DNA from: Streptomyces griseoruber | GTDB taxonomy: Bacteria > Actinomycetota > Actinomycetes > Streptomycetales > Streptomycetaceae | Reading direction: 5' to 3' | NCBI RefSeq assembly: GCF_001514205.1 | Contig: NZ_KQ948776.1 | Location: 245,704-309,703 of the forward strand | Length of the DNA stretch: 64,000 bases | In this document: positions 60,175-64,000 of the stretch, piece after piece | Layout: each line of letters begins with the position of its first letter | Numbering within the stretch: position 1 is the stretch's first letter | Notes under the pieces: model-generated | The model's database searches: none | The model's input: only the letters and a program-made list of their open reading frames with translations | Told to the model about the DNA's origin: nothing | Made by a program: the position numbers and the translations under genes

Positions 60175-63100
60175 GTGAAGACCGAGTTGACCCTCCTGTC
60201 GCGTGTGGCCTACCGCGGTCGGGAGATCACCGCGCCCCGGCTGCGCGGGCTGCTCGCGCTGCTCGCCGGCGAGCAGCGCTCCGGTTGCAGCACCGCGAGG
60301 CTGGTGGACGGGCTGTGGCAGGACGAGCTGCCGGCCAACCCGGCCAACGCGCTGCGGATCCTGGTCTCCCGGGCCCGCTCCCAGCTCGGGGCCGACGTGA
60401 TCGTCAGCACCCCGACCGGCTACCGGCTGGCGCTGGGTGAGGAGCAGGTCGACAGTTCGGCGGTGGTGCGGTGCGCCGAGGCGAGCGCCCGGCACGCCCG
60501 GGCCGGGGACCATGCCGCCGCCCTGGCGAGCGCGGAGGAGGGCCTGGCGTTCTGGGACGCGACCCCGGACTCCGAGGCCGCGCCGGGCGACCCGGTGGCG
60601 GAGCTGCGGGCCGAGCGGGCACCGCGCCACGGCTCCCTCGTACGCTCCCGCGCGCTGGCGCTCGCCCGGCTGGGGCGGCACAACGAAGCCCTGGCGCCGC
60701 TGACCGAGGTCTTCGCCGGGGCGCCGCGTGACGAGGAGGTACTGGGCGAGCTGCTGCGCGCCGAGGCGGCCACGGCCGGGCCCTCGGCGGCGCTCGCCCG
60801 CTACGAGGCGTACCGGCGCGAGCTCCGCGACGATCTCGGCACCGACCCGGGCGGCGGGCTGAAGGCCGTGCATCAGGAGCTGCTGCGGGTGGAGGCCCCC
60901 GTGGTGCGGTACGGGGTGGCGCACGATCCGAATCCGCTGCTGGGGCGGGAGGAGGATCTCGCGGCGGTGGCCGGGCTGTTGCGCTCGTCTCGGCTGGCCT
61001 CGATCGTCGGCCCCGGTGGGCTGGGCAAGACACGGCTCGCGTACGCCGTCAGCCGGCAGGCGGAGCAGCGGGTGGTGCACTTCGTCTCGCTGGCCGGAGT
61101 CCGTGCGGACGAGGACGTGGCCGGCGAGGTGGCCTCGGCGCTCGGTGGCGGGGAGGCGCCACGCGCCGGCGTCGGGGCGTACGGCGGTGGGGCGGATGTG
61201 CCCGCCGGAATCGTCGCCGCCCTGGGCGCCGGCCCCGCGCTGCTGGTGCTGGACAACTGCGAGCAGGTCGTCCGGGGCGCCGCCGACCTGGTGCGGGAGC
61301 TGGTGGCACGGTCCAAGGACCTGCGGGTCCTGGTCACCAGCAGGGCACCGCTGGGGCTGAGCTCGGAAGCGGTGTACCAGCTGCCGCAGCTGAGCCCGGC
61401 GACCTCGATCGAGCTCTTCGAGCAGCGGGCACGGGCCGCGCGCCCCGATGTCGAGCTGCCGCCCGGCGCGGTCGCGGAGCTGTGCGGGCATCTGGACGGA
61501 CTGCCGCTCGCCCTGGAGTTGGCGGCGGCGCGGGTGCGGGTGCTGTCCGTACCCGAGATCGGCCGCCGCCTCGGCGACCGGTTCGCGCTGCTGCGCGGCG
61601 GGACCCGGGACGCACCCGAGCGGCACCGCACCCTGCACGCGGTCGTGGACTGGAGCTGGAATCTGCTGGAGGAGGACGCGCGGGCGGCGCTGCGGGCGTT
61701 GTCGGTCTTCCCCGGCGGCTTCAACGAAGCGGCGGCGGAACGACTGCTGGGTGACAGCGGCGACGCGCTGTACCTGCTGGAGCAGCTGGTGGACCAGTCG
61801 CTGCTGAAGGCCGTCGACACCACGGCCGGGATCCGCTTCCGGATGCTGGAGACGGTGCGGGAGTTCAGCGCCGCCCGGCGAGCGGCCGCCGGGGAGGAGG
61901 AGGCGGTCACCGACCGGTTCCTCGGCTGGGCACGGGACTTCGGACTGGCCAACCACGATGTGATGGCCGGCCCCGAGCCGCTGCGGCACTGGGCGCGGCT
62001 GCGCGCGGAGCAGGACAACCTGGTGCTCGCCCTGCGGTACGCCCTCAGCCGCCAGGACCAGGCCACCGTCGCGGCGGCCGGCGCGGTGCTGGCCGGCATC
62101 TGGCTCACCGACTCGACGAGCTTCCACCGGGTCCTGACCCTGGCCACCGACACCGCGGGGCCACTGTCGCACTACCGCCCCGACGCGCGGTACACCGAGG
62201 TCACCCGGACCCTCAGCGCGATCTGCACCGCCGCCCCGTTCATCGGGTACGGCCCGCTGCGGCCGCGCCATCTCGTCACGCTGCGCCGACTGCCGCCCGC
62301 GGAGCCGGACACCCTGCCGCGGGCGCTCGCCGTCGTGCTGTGCGCCCTTCCGGACATGCGCCCGCCCGGCTACGAGGCGCTGCGGGAGCTGTGTGCGAGC
62401 GACGCGCCCTTGCTGGCGGGCGTCGCCGAGTGCGTGGCCAGCTATCTCTGGGAGTACGAGCATCAGCCGGAGCGTGCGCTGTCCTCCGCCCGCCGGCTGC
62501 TCGCCGCGGTCGACGCCGTGCCCAACCCGTCGCTCAGGCTGCTCGGCCACTCCCGGTGCAGCGAGCTGTGCGCGGACGCCGGTCTCGGCGAGGAGGCGTA
62601 CCGGCATCTGCTGGCGGCGCTGGAGGCCTTGGAGCACCTGAACGACCAGTCGCCCATGACGGGTCTGCACCGGGGTCTGGCGCTGGCCTGTCTGCAGCGC
62701 GGTGAGCCGGACGAGGCGGAGGAGTGGCTGCGGCGCGTGGAGCGGAGCCAGCCGGCGGAGCAGACCTCGGCCGTCGCGACCGACCTGGCCGCCTGGGCCG
62801 AGATCGCGCTGGCCCGCGGGTTGACCGAGCTGGGTCTGAAGCGGTGGCGGACGGCCGTGGAGCGGCTGCGCGGGGACGAGGCGCCGCCCGTCGACCCCAC
62901 CATGGACGTGTGGGCGCGGGCGATCGCCGCCTACGCGGTGGCGGCGCACGCGTACGCCGGGCGGCTGGAGCCGGTCGCCGGTCTGGTGGCCGAGCTGGAG
63001 GGCCGGCTGCGGACGCAGCTCGCCGACGGCTCCGGCCCGGCCGGGGAGAACCCGGGGTCCGGCATCGACGTGCTGGCCCTCGGTCTGGTCCGGCTCGCCG

Positions 63101-63309
63101 CGGGCGACACCTCCGCGGTGCGGCTGCTGGCGCTGGCGCAGCGGATGCACGTGCCGCAGACGTTCCCCGCGATGTCCGCCGACCGTGCCCGGCGGGCCGC
63201 CGAGGAGGCCGACGGGGCGGCGTACGCCGACGCGGTGTCGGAGTACGCCGCCCTGGAGCGGGACGGGTTGTGGGAGGCAACCCGCGCGCTCATTTCGGGT
63301 CGCGGTTGA
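60175..63309 (+). CDS. SARP/AfsR-like transcriptional regulator (BTAD + NB-ARC + TPR)
   Basis: 1044 aa from GTG 60175. Residues ~5-85 form an OmpR-like winged helix (RGLLALLAGEQRSGCSTARL). A BTAD helical domain spans ~90-240 (EAYRRELRDDLGTDPGGGLK). The NB-ARC ATPase has Walker A GPGGLGKTRLA near 280, Walker B LLVLDNCEQV near 357, SRAPLGLSSE and GLPLALELAAARV near 440. A TPR-rich C-terminus follows. The family activates secondary-metabolite and development genes. Its 3' end overlaps the convergent ABC permease by 20 bp. Confidence 0.93.
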   Translation: MKTELTLLSRVAYRGREITAPRLRGLLALLAGEQRSGCSTARLVDGLWQDELPANPANALRILVSRARSQLGADVIVSTPTGYRLALGEEQVDSSAVVRCAEASARHARAGDHAAALASAEEGLAFWDATPDSEAAPGDPVAELRAERAPRHGSLVRSRALALARLGRHNEALAPLTEVFAGAPRDEEVLGELLRAEAATAGPSAALARYEAYRRELRDDLGTDPGGGLKAVHQELLRVEAPVVRYGVAHDPNPLLGREEDLAAVAGLLRSSRLASIVGPGGLGKTRLAYAVSRQAEQRVVHFVSLAGVRADEDVAGEVASALGGGEAPRAGVGAYGGGADVPAGIVAALGAGPALLVLDNCEQVVRGAADLVRELVARSKDLRVLVTSRAPLGLSSEAVYQLPQLSPATSIELFEQRARAARPDVELPPGAVAELCGHLDGLPLALELAAARVRVLSVPEIGRRLGDRFALLRGGTRDAPERHRTLHAVVDWSWNLLEEDARAALRALSVFPGGFNEAAAERLLGDSGDALYLLEQLVDQSLLKAVDTTAGIRFRMLETVREFSAARRAAAGEEEAVTDRFLGWARDFGLANHDVMAGPEPLRHWARLRAEQDNLVLALRYALSRQDQATVAAAGAVLAGIWLTDSTSFHRVLTLATDTAGPLSHYRPDARYTEVTRTLSAICTAAPFIGYGPLRPRHLVTLRRLPPAEPDTLPRALAVVLCALPDMRPPGYEALRELCASDAPLLAGVAECVASYLWEYEHQPERALSSARRLLAAVDAVPNPSLRLLGHSRCSELCADAGLGEEAYRHLLAALEALEHLNDQSPMTGLHRGLALACLQRGEPDEAEEWLRRVERSQPAEQTSAVATDLAAWAEIALARGLTELGLKRWRTAVERLRGDEAPPVDPTMDVWARAIAAYAVAAHAYAGRLEPVAGLVAELEGRLRTQLADGSGPAGENPGSGIDVLALGLVRLAAGDTSAVRLLALAQRMHVPQTFPAMSADRARRAAEEADGAAYADAVSEYAALERDGLWEATRALISGRG

Positions 63310-64000
63310 ACTGTGCCGTCGACCAGCGGTAGCCGAGCGCGGTGAGGCCGACGCACCAGGCGACGGCGATCCACCCGTTGTCGCCGATCCCGGTGCCGAG
63401 CAGGAGGCCGCGCAGGGTCTCGATGGCGGGGGTGAAGGGCTGGTACTCGGCGATGGGCCGGAACCAGCCGGGCATGGTGTCGGCCGGGATGAAGGCGCTG
63501 GAGACGAGGGGCAGGAGGATCAGCGGCATCGCCATGTTGCTGGCCGCCTCGGGGTTCGGGCTGGCCATGCCCATCCCGATCGCGATCCAGGTGAGCGCCA
63601 GGGCGAACAGCGCGATCAGCCCGAACGCCGCGAGCCACTCCAGGGCGGTGGCGTCGGTGGAGCGGAAGCCGATGGCCACGGCGACGGCGCCGACGAGGAG
63701 CACGCTGGCGATCGACTGCAGCACACTGCCGACGACATGCCCGACGATCACGGAGCCGCGGTAGACCGCCATCGTGCGGAAGCGGGCGATGAGGCCTTCG
63801 GTCATGTCCATGGAGACGTAGACGGCGGCCCCGATGACGGTGCTGCCGATGGTCATCATCAGGATGCCCGGGACGAGGTAGGCGATGTACTCGGAGCGGT
63901 CCGCGCCCCTGCCACCGATGCCCGCGCTCATCACGTCGCCGAAGACGTAGACGAAGAGCAGCAGCATCATGATCGGGGTGAGCAGCAGGTTCAGGGTCGC
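63290..64000 (-). CDS. ABC-2 type transporter permease, partial (5' end beyond window)
   Basis: The C-terminal ~237 residues of a DrrB-like export permease are in the window; the start lies past 64000. Membrane helices include IAYLVPGILMMTIGSTVIGA and LPLVSSAFIPADTMPGWFRP with the family segment YQPFTPAIETLRGLL. An ATPase gene is expected upstream (to the right). Exporters of this kind often handle drugs next to regulators like the convergent SARP. Confidence 0.9.
   Translation of the reverse strand, partial: ATLNLLLTPIMMLLLFVYVFGDVMSAGIGGRGADRSEYIAYLVPGILMMTIGSTVIGAAVYVSMDMTEGLIARFRTMAVYRGSVIVGHVVGSVLQSIASVLLVGAVAVAIGFRSTDATALEWLAAFGLIALFALALTWIAIGMGMASPNPEAASNMAMPLILLPLVSSAFIPADTMPGWFRPIAEYQPFTPAIETLRGLLLGTGIGDNGWIAVAWCVGLTALGYRWSTAQFNRDPK

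Noticed and set aside
59908..63150. A minus-strand frame open for over 1000 codons upstream of the second DUF5994 gene
   Set aside because: It is antisense to the SARP/NB-ARC gene, whose domains are unmistakable. The antisense protein is Arg/Gly/Gln-rich with no family, a usual artefact of high-GC third positions.
1..64000. CRISPR array
   Set aside because: No series of spaced identical repeats; the tandem repeats at 54151 and 60013 are contiguous with no spacers.

Overview
The window is high-GC actinobacterial chromosome, almost certainly Streptomyces. Evidence: pervasive G/C third positions, many GTG starts, ATGA/GTGA-coupled operons, an AfsR/SARP-type regulator, an Asp23/AmaP envelope-stress cluster, paired DUF5994 proteins, and a cspA - DEAD-box helicase - SCO5918-like neighbourhood. 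Everything here is read from sequence and family memory; no database search was possible.

Left third (1-20.3 kb): a Dpd island, the 7-deazaguanine-in-DNA modification and restriction system. On the minus strand, reading right to left: a 298-aa YaaA/DUF6884-like protein, a DGQHR (DpdB-type) protein, the TGT-like DNA transglycosylase DpdA, a second DGQHR protein, a 2.5 kb scar holding an intact IS5-family element, then the restriction half: SNF2 helicase DpdE, RecQ-like DpdF, DpdG, ATPase DpdH, coiled-coil DpdI, and the first 15 codons of one more coupled gene running off the left edge. Divergently, queC-queE-queD-folE2 form a tight operon making preQ0 from GTP. The expected logic is that FolE2, QueD, QueE and QueC make preQ0, DpdA with DpdB inserts it into DNA, and DpdE-I carry out restriction of unmodified DNA.

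20.3-34.3 kb: accessory and decayed DNA. It holds an IS3 remnant, a coiled-coil protein, an XRE regulator, a winged-helix-like protein, a catalytically degenerate tyrosine-recombinase-fold gene coupled to a DDE-transposase-like gene, a tRNA-Arg(CCT) whose 3' 45 bp are exactly repeated 1.6 kb away around an I66-type inhibitor gene, an RHH/PIN toxin-antitoxin pair, a dual-OB + DUF488 + DUF488 operon, an integrase pseudogene, a TetR regulator and a CTAG-ended MITE.

34.3-37.7 kb: Asp23/Gls24-AmaP cluster. 38.1-47.0 kb: a plus-strand catabolic operon (sugar ABC importer without ATPase, carboxylesterase, ROK regulator, pyranose-oxidase-like GMC oxidoreductase, zinc deaminase, xylose-isomerase-like TIM barrel), plausibly oxidative breakdown of an esterified glycoside or nucleoside. 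47.2-51 kb: K+ channel, lipid/diacylglycerol kinase, SHOCT membrane protein and several decayed genes. 51.5-64 kb: cspA, DEAD-box helicase with a second MITE at its stop codon, CBS protein, SCO5918-like protein, MerR-like regulator, STAS/GNAT protein, two DUF5994 proteins around a SpoIIE-type phosphatase, a 1044-aa SARP/NB-ARC regulator and a partial ABC-2 permease.
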